Of a stretch of 64,000 nucleotides of DNA, positions 25,801 through 37,724 are shown in pieces. The position numbers were made by a program, and so were the translations under genes. Source of the DNA: Alphaproteobacteria bacterium bin52 (GTDB taxonomy: Bacteria > Pseudomonadota > Alphaproteobacteria > Thalassobaculales > Thalassobaculaceae); the NCBI GenBank assembly GCA_002238645.1, contig MPMT01000020.1:1-64000 (forward strand). The letters are read 5' to 3'. The first letter of the stretch is position 1; each line of letters starts with the position of its first letter. Under the pieces are notes generated by a model. The model did no database searches and was not told where the DNA came from. It saw nothing but the letters and a program-made list of their open reading frames with translations.

Positions 25801-27208
25801 ATGACAACCGGCGAGGCCGTGGCGGGAGCACTTGTTCGCCACGGTGTCGGGACCGTGTTCGGCATCGCCGGCGCCCACATGTACGACTTCACTGATGCGG
25901 TGGCGCGCACGGACGAACTCGACTTCTACGTCACCCGGCTCGAGCAGGGGGCGGGCTACATGGCCTTCGGCTACACCACGTCCACGGGCCGGACCGGGGT
26001 CTTCACCGTGGTTCCCGGGCCGGGCGTTCTGAACGCGTCGGTCGTACTGTGCACCGCCTTCGGTGCGAACGCGCCGGTGCTGTGCGTGACCGGGAACGTC
26101 ATGTCGGACTTCATCGGCCGCGGCCGCGGCCAGCTCCACGAACTGCCGGACCAGCTTGCGACCATGCGGGGGTTCGCCCGCTGGGCCGAGCGCATCAACC
26201 ATCCCTCGAAGGCTCCCGGGCTGGTGGCCGAGGCGTTCCGGCTGCTCCCGAACCCGATCCGGACCAGGTACGCGAGGCGGCCTGGCTCATCGCGCGGGCC
26301 AGGAACCCGCTCATCGTCGTCGGCAACGATCATCCGCTTGGCCTGCTGACCTGGGCGGCGTGGCGGTACTGGCCCGGCTGCAACCTGGTGCTGGGGATCG
26401 GCAGCCGGCTGGAACTTGCCCACATGGGCTGGTGCTGGCGGCGGCAGGGGTTCAGGACCGTGCGTATCGACATCGATCCGCAGGAGATGGTCCGGCTGCC
26501 CCCGGATGTGGGTATCGTCTGCGATGCGCGGCGCGGGGTCATCAACCTCATGGTTGCGCTCGGCCGCCTGATCGACCGGCGCCCGTCGCGGGCCGCCGAG
26601 TGCCGGGCGCATACCGCCGCCGCCATGCGCGAGGTCGCGGCCCTGCAACCGCAGGCGTCGTGGCTCGGGGCCATTCGCGAGGCCCTGCCGCGCGACGGGT
26701 TCGTGGTCGAGAAAATCAGCCAGGCCGGGTTCGCTGCCCGGCTGCTGTTCCCGGTCTGGCGGCCGCGCCAGTACGTGACCTGCGGCTAGCAGGACAACCT
26801 GGGCTTCGGCTTCCAGACGGCACTGGGCGTGAAGGTCGCGAACCCGGCGAGTCCCGTGGTCTCGATCAACGGTGACGGCGGGTTCATGTACGTCGTGCAG
26901 GAACTGGCAACGGCGGTGAAGTACCGTCTGAACGTGGTCGCCGCCGCCTTCGACGACGCGGGTTTCGGCAACATGCGCCGCGACCAGGATACCCGGTACG
27001 GGGGCCGGCTGCTGGGCGCGGACCTGGACAACCCCGACCTCGTCACCCTGGCCGGGAGTTTCGGCGCCGAAGCCAGGCGTGTGACCACCTCCGATGCCCT
27101 GAGATCGGCGGTGGAGCACGGACTGGCCGGGGCAGTCTGCCGATGGTGATCGAGGTCCCCGTGGAACCCGGCAGCGAGGCCTCGCCATGGCCGTTCCTGC
27201 ACCTCCGG
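25801..27208 (+). pseudogene. Decayed acetolactate-synthase-like TPP enzyme
   Basis: Three pieces of one TPP-dependent enzyme remain. Frame 1 (25801 to about 26245) gives the N-terminal domain with the TPP-activating Glu in RLEQGAGYMAFGY. The reading then shifts at about 26245 to another frame (PEPDPDQVREAAW onwards), with part of the usual linker missing. A further in-frame gap follows VVG, where the next residues DHPLGL should come some 25 residues later. A TAG at 26787-26789 interrupts CG-QDNLGFGFQTALG. The cofactor-binding domain follows (INGDGGFM), and near 27135 a last frameshift separates AGAVCRW from LPMVIEVPVEP. Total length is below the 540 or so residues of intact relatives. Four independent lesions make function very unlikely. 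Confidence 0.88.
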
Positions 27209-27260
27209 CAACCAGGCTCATCCGGGTGCCAGGAACGGGGTTCGCAGGGGTGCTCCACGA

Positions 27261-29636
<2,376 letters not shown>

Positions 29637-29652
29637 TCCGCGATGGTCTGCA

Positions 29653-29714
29653 CCGGGCAGGATATCCCTGCCCGGGGTCTTTCCGGGGCGAACCGGCAGC
29701 AGCCGGTTCGCCCC
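29653..29714 (+). terminator. Tandem hairpins after katG
   Basis: A 9-bp perfect stem (ccgggcagg, loop atatc, 29653-29675) is followed by a 12-bp perfect stem (ggggcgaaccgg, loop cagcag, 29685-29714). There is no good T-run after either one, so termination may be weak or they may protect the katG message. Confidence 0.6.
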
Positions 29715-29867
29715 GTTGCGTGAGCGGGGCATCTTCCCGTCCGGGCGGATCGGTGCCTATGATGGTGCCGCGGACCGATCCGCAAGCGGCGCGCTGCCGA
29801 CAGGGCCCGGCCTGACGGGACCTGGCCCGGGCAGGGACATGTGCCGCGGTTAACGGGAGATGCGACA

Positions 29868-31445
29868 ATGACGCTTACACGATCACTCGTGCTTGGCCTC
29901 GGCGCCCTTGCCGTGGTTGCGGGCACCATGATCACCGACGCGGAGGCCTTCGAACGCCGCGGTGACCAGAAGATCCTCGTGGTCGCCAGCCGGCAGAAGG
30001 TTCCGATCCTCGATCCGAGCATCAAGTACGATGCGTCGATCAGGACCATGCAGCAGGCACTCTATGACGGGCTGCTCAAGTACACCGGTACGCCACCGGA
30101 ATACGTTCCCTGGCTGGCCGAACGCTGGGATGTGAGCGACGACGGGCTGACCTATACCTTCCACCTGGTCAAGAACGCGAAGTTCCACAACGGTGACCCG
30201 GTCACCGCCGAGGCGGTACGCTGGTCCTATGCCCGCACGCTCGAGCTCGGCCAGGGCCCGGCCTGGATGCTGAACGCGGTGCTCAAGGCGGAGAACATCA
30301 AGGCCATCGACGACCACACCGTCTCGATGACGCTGGACCGGGCCTACGCCCCGTTCCTGTCGTTCGTGCCCTGGTGGTACATCATGAACCCGGCCCAGGT
30401 CATGGCCAACGAGGTCGACGGCGACATGGGCCAGAAGTGGCTGATCGAGAACGAGGCCGGCAGCGGTCCGTTCCGCCTGAAGCGCATCGAACACGGCAAC
30501 CTGCTGGAGCTTGAACGGGTCCAGGACTACTGGCGCGGCTTCAAGGGTCCGCTCGGAGGCGTGATCTACAGGCTGATCCGTGAGTCCTCGGCCCAGCGCG
30601 CAGCCCTGCAGAAGGGCGAGGCCGACATCGTGACCGGTCTGACGCCCGACGAGTTCGAGGCGGTCTCCAAGACGCCGGGCATGGTGACCTCGACGGCACC
30701 GGCGCTTACCGCGTTCGGGCTCAAGTTCAACACCAAGGCCGAGTACACGAGCGACATCAACCTGCGCAAGGCGATCGCCTGGGCCTACGACTACGACGCG
30801 TTCGTGAAGATCTTCAACGGTCGCGCCAGGCTGCAGACCAGTCCGTTTACCGATGACATCAAGGGCAAGATCACGGTCCCCGGCATGCCGCACAAGGACC
30901 TTGCCAAGGCCAAGGAGTTCCTCGCGAAATCGCAGTGGCCTGACGGCGGCATCGAGATCGAATACGTCTACGTCCAGGGGTTCGAGGTTGAACGGCAGAT
31001 GGGGCTGGTGCTGATCGATGCGCTCAAGCCGCTGAACATCTCGGTGAGCATGATCCCGCTCACTTGGGCCAACATGGTTGCCCGCGGCTCGACGCAGGAG
31101 AGCTCACCGCAGCTGATGGCCATCTTCGCCACCCCGGTGTCCACCGATCCGGACGCAGTGGCGAGCCAGTACCACAAGAGTTCCTGGGGCCGGTACTACG
31201 GCACTCACTACTACGACAACAAGGAAGTCCACGACCTGATCGAGAAGGCGCGCTACCTGTCGAACTGGGAGGAACGCCGTCCGATCTACGAGGAGATCCA
31301 GATGCGGCTGGTCGAGGATCAGCCTGAGATCTTCGGTATGATGCGCGAGCGCATGATCGTCTTCCGGGACTGGGTCAAGGGCTTCGAGTACAGCCCGGTC
31401 CGGATGACATCGGAACTGGATCTGTATCCGCTCTACATCGAGTAG
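29868..31445 (+). CDS. ABC transporter substrate-binding protein, family 5
   Basis: The 525-residue periplasmic protein opens with a signal peptide (MTLTRSLVLGLGALAVVAG, cleavage probably after AEA at about residue 24) and no lipobox cysteine. It then shows the peptide-binding-protein pattern: LYDGLLKY, VPWLAERWDVSDDGLTYTF, KFHNGDPVTAEAVRWS and RKAIAWAYDYD. Family 5 proteins deliver peptides, opines, nickel or glycosides to their permease. GGGAGA precedes the ATG at 29868. It heads an operon with two permeases and two ATPases, separated from the first permease by a strong hairpin. Confidence 0.92.
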   Translation: MTLTRSLVLGLGALAVVAGTMITDAEAFERRGDQKILVVASRQKVPILDPSIKYDASIRTMQQALYDGLLKYTGTPPEYVPWLAERWDVSDDGLTYTFHLVKNAKFHNGDPVTAEAVRWSYARTLELGQGPAWMLNAVLKAENIKAIDDHTVSMTLDRAYAPFLSFVPWWYIMNPAQVMANEVDGDMGQKWLIENEAGSGPFRLKRIEHGNLLELERVQDYWRGFKGPLGGVIYRLIRESSAQRAALQKGEADIVTGLTPDEFEAVSKTPGMVTSTAPALTAFGLKFNTKAEYTSDINLRKAIAWAYDYDAFVKIFNGRARLQTSPFTDDIKGKITVPGMPHKDLAKAKEFLAKSQWPDGGIEIEYVYVQGFEVERQMGLVLIDALKPLNISVSMIPLTWANMVARGSTQESSPQLMAIFATPVSTDPDAVASQYHKSSWGRYYGTHYYDNKEVHDLIEKARYLSNWEERRPIYEEIQMRLVEDQPEIFGMMRERMIVFRDWVKGFEYSPVRMTSELDLYPLYIE

Positions 31446-31479
31446 CGGACGCGGAGCAGCCCCGGTGTCACGACACCAT

Positions 31480-31505
31480 GCCGCCCCGGCCGGGACCGGG
31501 GCGGC
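31480..31505 (+). terminator. Intercistronic hairpin after the binding-protein gene
   Basis: A perfect 10-bp stem (gccgccccgg against ccggggcggc) with a six-base loop lies 35 bp after the binding-protein stop and 30 bp before the permease start, with no T-run. In ABC operons such hairpins commonly protect the upstream message, giving an excess of binding protein. Confidence 0.6.
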
Positions 31506-31535
31506 GCTCCGGCCTCTCCGCCAGGGCCATCCGCA

Positions 31536-32546
31536 ATGCTGAACTTTGCACTGCGGCGGATGGCCTGGATGGCGGTGATGCTGGTGGGGCTGCTCGCCAT
31601 CACCTTCAGTATCTCGCATATCGCGCCCGGTGACCCGGCGGCTCTTGCCGCCGGGCCTGACGCCACCCGCGAGATGGTCGAGCGGATCCGCTTCGAGCAC
31701 GGCCTCGACCGGCCGCTGCCGGTGCAGTTCGCGCTCTACCTCGGCAATATCCTGCAGGGCAACTGGGGGACGTCGATCAACACCAGGCACGCCGTCTGGG
31801 ACGACCTCGTCCTGTTCTTCCCCGCGACCTTCGAACTGGTGGTGTTCTCGATCCTGATTGCGGTCGGCATCGGAATTCCGCTCGGCGTGCTCGCCGCGGT
31901 CAGGCAGAACACCTGGCTCGACCACTCGATCCGGCTCGTTACCGTCGGCGGGGTCGCGCTGCCGATGTTCTGGCTCGGGCTCATGTTGCAGCTTGCGCTC
32001 GCGCTCCACTTCGGCTGGTTTCCGCTCGGCGGGCGCATGGACATGATGACGGAGCCGGTCGCGCCGATCACCCATCTGCTGCTCGTCGACACGCTGCTGC
32101 ACGGCGAGTTCGCGATCTTCGTCGAGTGCCTGCACCACATCGTGCTGCCGGCGGCAGCGCTCAGCATCCCGGCCCTTGCCTCCATCATCAGGGTCAACCG
32201 GGCGGAGATGCTGGAGACGCTGAATCAGGACTACGTGGTCAACGCCATGGCCCAGGGTCTGTCGCTCTTCCGTATCGTCGCCATCTATGCCCTTCGCAAC
32301 GCCATGCTGCCGACCATGGCCATGATCGGGCTGAGGTTCGGCTGGATGCTCGGCGGCACCGTGCTGGTCGAGACCGTGTTCGACTGGCCGGGGATCGGGC
32401 TCTATGCGGTTGAATCGGCGATCAACTCCGACTTCGAACCGATCATGGGATCAACCATCGTGCTCGGCTTCTTCTTCATGCTGACCAACCTGTTCATCGA
32501 CATTGTCTACGCCCTGCTCGACCCCCGGGTCCGGGAACAGATATGA
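31536..32546 (+). CDS. ABC transporter permease (DppB type)
   Basis: This 336-residue permease has about six membrane helices, with the N-terminal helix and large periplasmic loop (SHIAPGDPAALAAG, TRHAVWDDLVLFFPATFELV) typical of DppB/OppB. The coupling motif that docks on the ATPase reads NYVVNAMAQGLS-like sequence with R-V near residue 225 (AEMLETLNQDYVVNAMAQG). It forms the channel with the following permease. Confidence 0.92.
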   Translation: MLNFALRRMAWMAVMLVGLLAITFSISHIAPGDPAALAAGPDATREMVERIRFEHGLDRPLPVQFALYLGNILQGNWGTSINTRHAVWDDLVLFFPATFELVVFSILIAVGIGIPLGVLAAVRQNTWLDHSIRLVTVGGVALPMFWLGLMLQLALALHFGWFPLGGRMDMMTEPVAPITHLLLVDTLLHGEFAIFVECLHHIVLPAAALSIPALASIIRVNRAEMLETLNQDYVVNAMAQGLSLFRIVAIYALRNAMLPTMAMIGLRFGWMLGGTVLVETVFDWPGIGLYAVESAINSDFEPIMGSTIVLGFFFMLTNLFIDIVYALLDPRVREQI

Positions 32547-32699
32547 CCCCGGGAGTTCGGCGCGCAATGACGGCGCTGCGGATGACGGCAGTGCGGAGCG
32601 ATGCTAGGGTATCCCCGGTTCCGGCGGCACTGCCGGGACAGCCGGAAGCAGGGCGGGGCGCCGCCGCCTCTCCCACCCGGACCGGGTATTGACGCCGCC

Positions 32700-33620
32700 A
32701 TGACCGAGAGTGCGCTCCAGCGGGACCTTCCCACCACCGACCCGACCTGGGCCGAACGCAACCACGCCGCGCTGCGGACCCTGCGGCTCTATGTCAGGAC
32801 CCTGTTTCGCAACGCCTCCGCCGTGCTCGGCCTCGGCCTGGTGCTGTTGTTTCTCGCGATCGCCGCTGTCGGTCCCTGGATCATACCCTACCCGGAGGAT
32901 GCCGCCGGCGCGGTGCACATGGACCGCAAGCTGCAGCCGCCAAGTGCGGAGCACTGGTTCGGGACCGACGAGGTCGGCAACGACGTCTTCTCGCGGGTGG
33001 TTCTCGGCACCCGGCTGACCCTGCAGATCGCGCTCATCGTCACCGGGGTCGCGATCCTGATCGGCGTGCCGCTCGGCATGATCGCCGGCTATGTCGGCGG
33101 CGCCGTCCAGGAAGTGATCATGCGGGTGACCGACATCTTCCTCGGTGTCCCCGGTCTTATTCTCGCCATCGCCATCGTCGGCGCGCTCGGGCCCGGGATC
33201 GCCAACGCCATGCTCGCGCTGTCCCTGGTCTGGTGGCCGGGTTACGTGCGCCTGGTGCAGGCAAAGACCCTGTCGCTCAAGAACGAGATCTACGTCGATG
33301 CCGCCAGGTCCATGGGCGCGGGTCCGATGCGCATCGTCTTCGTGCACCTGCTGCCGAACTGCACCTCTCCGATCGTGGTCAAGGCCTCGATGGACATGGG
33401 CATGGCCATCCTGGGTGCCGCCAGCCTCGGTTTTCTCGGGCTCGGGGCCCAGCCGCCCGAGCCGGAATGGGGCGCGATGATCTCGATTGCGCGCAACTAC
33501 CTGCCCGACTGGTGGTGGTACTCCTTCTTCCCTGGTCTCGCGATCTTCATCACGGTGATGGGGTTCAACCTGCTGGGGGACGGATTGCGCGATATCCTCG
33601 ATCCGCAGCACCGCGAATGA
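32700..33620 (+). CDS. ABC transporter permease (DppC type)
   Basis: The 306-residue permease is the second channel subunit. It has the OppC_N segment before the first helix (RLYVRTLFRNASAVLGLGL), the conserved HWFGTDEVGNDVFSRVV, and the EAA-type coupling sequence YVDAARSMGAGPMRIVF. The ATG at 32700 was chosen because the frame above it, from 32601, is Arg/Pro-rich. A 180-bp gap separates it from the ATPase genes. Confidence 0.92.
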   Translation: MTESALQRDLPTTDPTWAERNHAALRTLRLYVRTLFRNASAVLGLGLVLLFLAIAAVGPWIIPYPEDAAGAVHMDRKLQPPSAEHWFGTDEVGNDVFSRVVLGTRLTLQIALIVTGVAILIGVPLGMIAGYVGGAVQEVIMRVTDIFLGVPGLILAIAIVGALGPGIANAMLALSLVWWPGYVRLVQAKTLSLKNEIYVDAARSMGAGPMRIVFVHLLPNCTSPIVVKASMDMGMAILGAASLGFLGLGAQPPEPEWGAMISIARNYLPDWWWYSFFPGLAIFITVMGFNLLGDGLRDILDPQHRE

Positions 33621-33801
33621 CCGGCAGGTCACGGGGAAGGGTTGGAACCGGAAGCCACGCACCCGCCTGCGGTCTTCGCACGGGTCAAATCAGGCGCCGG
33701 TGCGGCGCGCAGCCTCCCCGGCGCCGGATCACGACGGTCACGGGCGAGGTGCGGTCAGAGGAAGACAGCGTGATGCTGTCATCCGTTTGCCGGGAGTTGC
33801 A

Positions 33802-34800
33802 ATGACCGGCACTCCACTCCTCGCTGTCGAGGACCTCACGGTCGAGTTCGATACCTTCGACGGGGTCTACAAGGCGCTCGACGGGGTGAGTTTCACGCTC
33901 GGGCGCGGCGAGTCGCTGGGCATCGTCGGCGAGACCGGCTGTGGCAAGTCGGTGACCGCCAAGTCGATCCTCGGACTTGTCCCGTCGCCTCCGGGGCGGA
34001 CCAGGGCCGGCCGGATCCTGTTTGACGGCGACGACCTGCTGGAAGACGGGGGAGCGCGGGTGCGGGACATCCGCGGCATCGACATCGCCATGATCTTCCA
34101 GGATCCGATGACGTACCTGAACCCGGTCTTCACCGTCGGCCAGCAGCTGGTCGACGTCATCCGGGCCCAGCAGCGGCTGATGCCGGCATCCGAGCGCATG
34201 AGCCGGGCGGGTGCCCGTGCGCTGGCGCTCGAGATGCTCGAACGCGTCCACCTGCCGAACCCGGAGCGCCAGTTCAGCGCCTATCCGCACCAGCTGTCGG
34301 GCGGCATGCGCCAGCGGGTCCTGATCGCCCAGGCCCTGTCCGGACGCCCCCGGATCCTGGTTGCCGACGAACCGACCACCGCGCTCGACGTGACCATCCA
34401 GGCCCAGATCCTGTCGCTGATCCGTGAACTGATCGCAAGTTTCCAGCTGTCGGTGATCCTGATCTCGCATGACCTGGGAGTGGTGGCGACCGTGTGCGAC
34501 CGGATCGTCGTGATGTATGCGGGCCAGATCGTCGAGGACGCGAGCGTGACCGAGATCTTTGACAACCCGCAGCACCCGTACACCCAGGGGCTGCTGGCGG
34601 CAGTGCCGCATCCCGGCCGGCCGGTCTCGAGCCTGTCGGGGATCTCGGGAACCCTGCCGAACCTGCTCGATCCACCGTCCGGTTGCCGGTTCAGGACCCG
34701 GTGCGAGCGCGCGACGGACGCCTGCGGGACACGTCCCGCGCTCGAGCAGCTCGGAACCGGCCACCGGGTCGCCTGCTGGCACCGGGGAGCCGGCCCATGA
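33802..34800 (+). CDS. ABC transporter ATP-binding protein (DppD type)
   Basis: The 332-residue ATPase has Walker A GETGCGKSV (residues 43-51), the signature LSGGMRQRV, Walker B ILVADEPTTALD and the switch His in LISHDLG. The C-terminal oligopeptide-type extension ends with spaced cysteines (CRFRTRCERATDAC). GGGAG lies seven bases before the ATG. Its stop overlaps the next gene in ATGATG, so the two ATPases are translationally coupled. Confidence 0.94.
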   Translation: MTGTPLLAVEDLTVEFDTFDGVYKALDGVSFTLGRGESLGIVGETGCGKSVTAKSILGLVPSPPGRTRAGRILFDGDDLLEDGGARVRDIRGIDIAMIFQDPMTYLNPVFTVGQQLVDVIRAQQRLMPASERMSRAGARALALEMLERVHLPNPERQFSAYPHQLSGGMRQRVLIAQALSGRPRILVADEPTTALDVTIQAQILSLIRELIASFQLSVILISHDLGVVATVCDRIVVMYAGQIVEDASVTEIFDNPQHPYTQGLLAAVPHPGRPVSSLSGISGTLPNLLDPPSGCRFRTRCERATDACGTRPALEQLGTGHRVACWHRGAGP

Positions 34801-35765
34801 TGCTCGAGGTTCGCGACCTCAAGGTGCATTTCGATGTCTCGCGGCGCGGCCGGGGCCGGACGGTGGTGCAGGCGGTCAACGAGGTTTCGCTGCATCTCGA
34901 GCGGGGCGAGGCGCTGGGGCTGGTCGGGGAATCGGGTTCGGGCAAGTCCACCGTGGGCAAGGCGATCCTGCAGCTCGTGAGCCCGAACGCCGGCAGCATC
35001 AGGGTTGGCGGCGAGGAGATGACACGGCCCGACCGCGAGCGGGAAACCCGACTGAGGCGAACCGCGCAGATGGTGTTCCAGGACCCGCACTCCTCGCTCA
35101 ACCCGCGCATGACCATCATGCGCAGCGTGGCCGAGCCGTTGATCCTGCACACCCGCCTGCGCGGCCAAGCGATGCGCGCGCGGGTCGCCGAACTGCTCGG
35201 GATCGTCGGCCTGCCGCAGCACTTCCAGTTCCGCTATCCGCACGAACTCTCCGGCGGCCAGAAACAGCGGGTCTGCATCGCCCGGGCGATCGCGCTCGAT
35301 CCCGACCTGCTGATCCTCGACGAACCCACCTCCGCGCTCGATGTTTCGGTCCAGGCCCAGATCCTGGAGTTCCTGCGCTCGCTGCAGCAGGACAGGGGCC
35401 TGAGCTACCTGTTCATTTCGCATAACCTGGCCGTGGTCCGGCACCTGTGCAACCGGGTCGCGGTCATGTACCTGGGACGCATCGTCGAGGAGGGTCCGAC
35501 GGAGGAGGTGTTCCGCAGCCCCCAGCACCCCTATACCCGCGCACTGCTCGGTGCCGTGCCGCTGCCCCAGGCCCGCCAGCCCCTTGCCGGCGATCCGCTC
35601 ACCGGCGACATCCCGAGCCCGGTCGACCTGCCGCCCGGCTGCAGCTTCGCCTCCCGCTGCCCGCAGGCGATCCAGGGTCTGTGCGACCGGCGTGCGCCGG
35701 ACGACTTCGTCCGCGGTCCGGGTCACCGGGCCCGCTGCCACCTCCATGACCCGGCCCGTGCCTGA
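34797..35765 (+). CDS. ABC transporter ATP-binding protein (DppF type)
   Basis: The 322-residue second ATPase has Walker [10 protein letters not shown] (residues 44-52), signature LSGGQKQRV, Walker [13 protein letters not shown] and the switch His in ISHNLAVV, followed by the Cys-containing C-terminal extension. It pairs with the preceding ATPase to drive the importer. The start overlaps the upstream stop by four bases. The 3' end overlaps the likely pyrD start by 20 bp. Confidence 0.94.
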   Translation: MMLEVRDLKVHFDVSRRGRGRTVVQAVNEVSLHLERGEALGLVGESGSGKSTVGKAILQLVSPNAGSIRVGGEEMTRPDRERETRLRRTAQMVFQDPHSSLNPRMTIMRSVAEPLILHTRLRGQAMRARVAELLGIVGLPQHFQFRYPHELSGGQKQRVCIARAIALDPDLLILDEPTSALDVSVQAQILEFLRSLQQDRGLSYLFISHNLAVVRHLCNRVAVMYLGRIVEEGPTEEVFRSPQHPYTRALLGAVPLPQARQPLAGDPLTGDIPSPVDLPPGCSFASRCPQAIQGLCDRRAPDDFVRGPGHRARCHLHDPARA

Positions 35766-36852
35766 GGCCCGCGTGCGGGTGACAGATGCGGTGGCGGCGG
35801 CGTTGGGCCGGGCTCCGGTCGATCCGGAGCACCTGCAGAAACTGTTCCTGTGGGCCCTGCGATGCGGCCTCGTCCCCGACCTCAGGTTCGAAGCCAGCCC
35901 GATGCTCGCAACCCGGGTTCTCGGGCTCGAGTTTCCGCACCCGGTCGGGCTGGCGGCCGGCATCGACAAGGATGCGGTGGCAGTCCGCGGCCTGCTCGCG
36001 CTGGGCTGCGCCTCGCTCGAGGTCGGCACCATGACGCTGCGCCCGCAGACCGGCAACCCGCGACCGCGGGTGTTCCGGCTCGACGAGGATCACGCGGCCA
36101 TCAACCGGTTCGGCTTCAACAGCCGCGGGCTCGACGCCGGCCTTGAACGGCTTGCCGGGCGCGCCCGGGAAGACGGGATCGTCGGCATCAACCTCGGGGT
36201 GAACTCCGATTCCACCGACCGGGTCAGTGACTACGCACAGGCGGTGGCGACGGCGGCCCCGCGGGGGGACTACCTGGTGGTCAATGTCTCCTCGCCCAAT
36301 ACCCGCGGACTGCGCGACCTGCAGGGCAGCGACTTCATTGACGTCTTGCTCGACCGTGTTGTCGCCGCCCGCAACGGGGCACAGCTTCGACCGCCGCTGT
36401 TGCTCAAGATCGCGCCGGACCTTGCGCGCGACGAGGTTGACGTGCTGGTCGGATCCGCGATGCGCCATGGTATCGACGGCATGATCATCGGCAACACCAC
36501 GGTCATCCGCCCGGACGGTCTCGTGAGCAGGCATGCGCGGGAGCGCGGCGGGTTGAGCGGCGCGCCTCTGTTCGCGCTCTCGACCCGGGTCCTCGCCTGG
36601 GCCCGGCTCGCCGCCGGCGGCTCGCTGCCGCTGGTCGGAGCCGGCGGGGTGCGGGACGCAGAGACCGCCTGGGCCAAGATCCGCGCCGGCGCCGACCTGG
36701 TGCAGCTCTACACCGGCCAGGTATTCGCCGGTGTCGGCCTGTTCAGGTCGATCCACGACGGGCTGGTGGAACGCGTGGCCGGAGCCGGGCTGGAGCACGT
36801 GAGCGAGGCGGTGGGTATGGACGCGGAGATATACGCGGAGGGCGGGGTGTGA
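35746..36852 (+). CDS. pyrD: Dihydroorotate dehydrogenase, quinone-dependent (class 2)
   Basis: The 368-residue membrane-associated flavoenzyme oxidises dihydroorotate to orotate in pyrimidine synthesis and passes electrons to quinone. FMN and substrate motifs are GLAAGIDKDA, FGFNSRGLD, NVSSPNTRGLRDLQ with the class 2 catalytic Ser, KIAPDL and GNTTV, ending GADLVQLYTG. The N-terminal helical segment that contacts the membrane is present (LQKLFLWALRCGLVP). The ATG at 35746 overlaps the ATPase gene; a GTG near 35773 is possible. Its place at the end of an importer operon is unusual but may only reflect readthrough. Confidence 0.93.
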   Translation: MTRPVPEARVRVTDAVAAALGRAPVDPEHLQKLFLWALRCGLVPDLRFEASPMLATRVLGLEFPHPVGLAAGIDKDAVAVRGLLALGCASLEVGTMTLRPQTGNPRPRVFRLDEDHAAINRFGFNSRGLDAGLERLAGRAREDGIVGINLGVNSDSTDRVSDYAQAVATAAPRGDYLVVNVSSPNTRGLRDLQGSDFIDVLLDRVVAARNGAQLRPPLLLKIAPDLARDEVDVLVGSAMRHGIDGMIIGNTTVIRPDGLVSRHARERGGLSGAPLFALSTRVLAWARLAAGGSLPLVGAGGVRDAETAWAKIRAGADLVQLYTGQVFAGVGLFRSIHDGLVERVAGAGLEHVSEAVGMDAEIYAEGGV

Positions 36853-37724
36853 ACAGGATGGTCTCGGGGATGGCGGATGTGGTCGACCGCTACGACGGGT
36901 TCGTCTTCGATATCTGGGGGACCATCCATGACGGCGGGACCATCTATCCCGGCGTGATCGATGCCCTCGCCGGCCTGCGCGACGCCGGCAAGGTGATCGT
37001 GTTCCTGTCGAACTCGCCGCGGACCCCGGCGGTGCTCGAGGACCGGCTCGACGGTCTCGGCCTGCCCGCCGCGCTGCGTGACGGCATCGTGACCTCGGGC
37101 GGCGAGACCAGGCGCCGGCTGTCGGATCCCCGCGATGCCGAACTTGGCGGCCTGAACGGCCCGGTCTGGCAGACCGGGCCCGACCGGTTCCCGGATACCC
37201 TGCCGGAGGACCGGTTCCCGACCACTGGCGAAATCGGGGAGGCGGCCTGGGTGCTCAACGCCGGGCCCAACCTGCCCGAGGACACGCTGGACGTATACGA
37301 CGCGGCACTGAGAGCGGGTGCGGAACGGGGACTGCCGATGGTCTGTGCGAACCCGGACATCCGGGTGATGCACGGCCCCGCGATCCACCTGTGCGCCGGG
37401 GCGCTCGCCGTGCGCTACGAAAGCTACGGGGGCGGGGTGTGCTGGATCGGCAAGCCGCTGCCCGGGGTCTTCGAGCAGTGTCTCGCCCTGCCGGTGCTGG
37501 CCGGAGCGGAACGGGTCCTGGTGGTCGGCGACAACCTCGAGACCGATGTGCTCGGCGCCACCCGCGCCGGACTCGACTCGCTGCTGATTGCCGGCGGCAT
37601 CCACCGGCTGCTCGATGACGACGGTTCGGTCCGTGTCGCCGAACTCGAGCGGCTCGAGACCGGTTTCGGAACCAGCGCCTCGCTGGTCGCGTCGCGGCTG
37701 GTCTGGTCGCCGGGTCAGCCGTAG
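36849..37724 (+). CDS. HAD-superfamily class IIA hydrolase
   Basis: The 291-residue protein is a class IIA HAD phosphatase, with motif I FDIWGTIHDG at residues about 19-28, motif II LSNSPR, the C2-type cap, and the closing motif GDNLETDVLGATRAGLDS. Aspartate at the second position of motif I is replaced by Trp-Gly context, as is normal in the sugar-phosphatase-like subgroup with D-x-W-G. The GTG overlaps the pyrD stop (GTGA), so it is coupled to pyrD. The natural substrate is unknown. Its end overlaps the convergent PhyH gene by ten bases. Confidence 0.86.
   Translation: MNRMVSGMADVVDRYDGFVFDIWGTIHDGGTIYPGVIDALAGLRDAGKVIVFLSNSPRTPAVLEDRLDGLGLPAALRDGIVTSGGETRRRLSDPRDAELGGLNGPVWQTGPDRFPDTLPEDRFPTTGEIGEAAWVLNAGPNLPEDTLDVYDAALRAGAERGLPMVCANPDIRVMHGPAIHLCAGALAVRYESYGGGVCWIGKPLPGVFEQCLALPVLAGAERVLVVGDNLETDVLGATRAGLDSLLIAGGIHRLLDDDGSVRVAELERLETGFGTSASLVASRLVWSPGQP

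Noticed and set aside
33693-33725. 8-bp stem in the gap between permease and ATPase genes as a terminator
   Set aside because: Long loop, no T-run, and the downstream ATPase genes must be expressed with the permeases.
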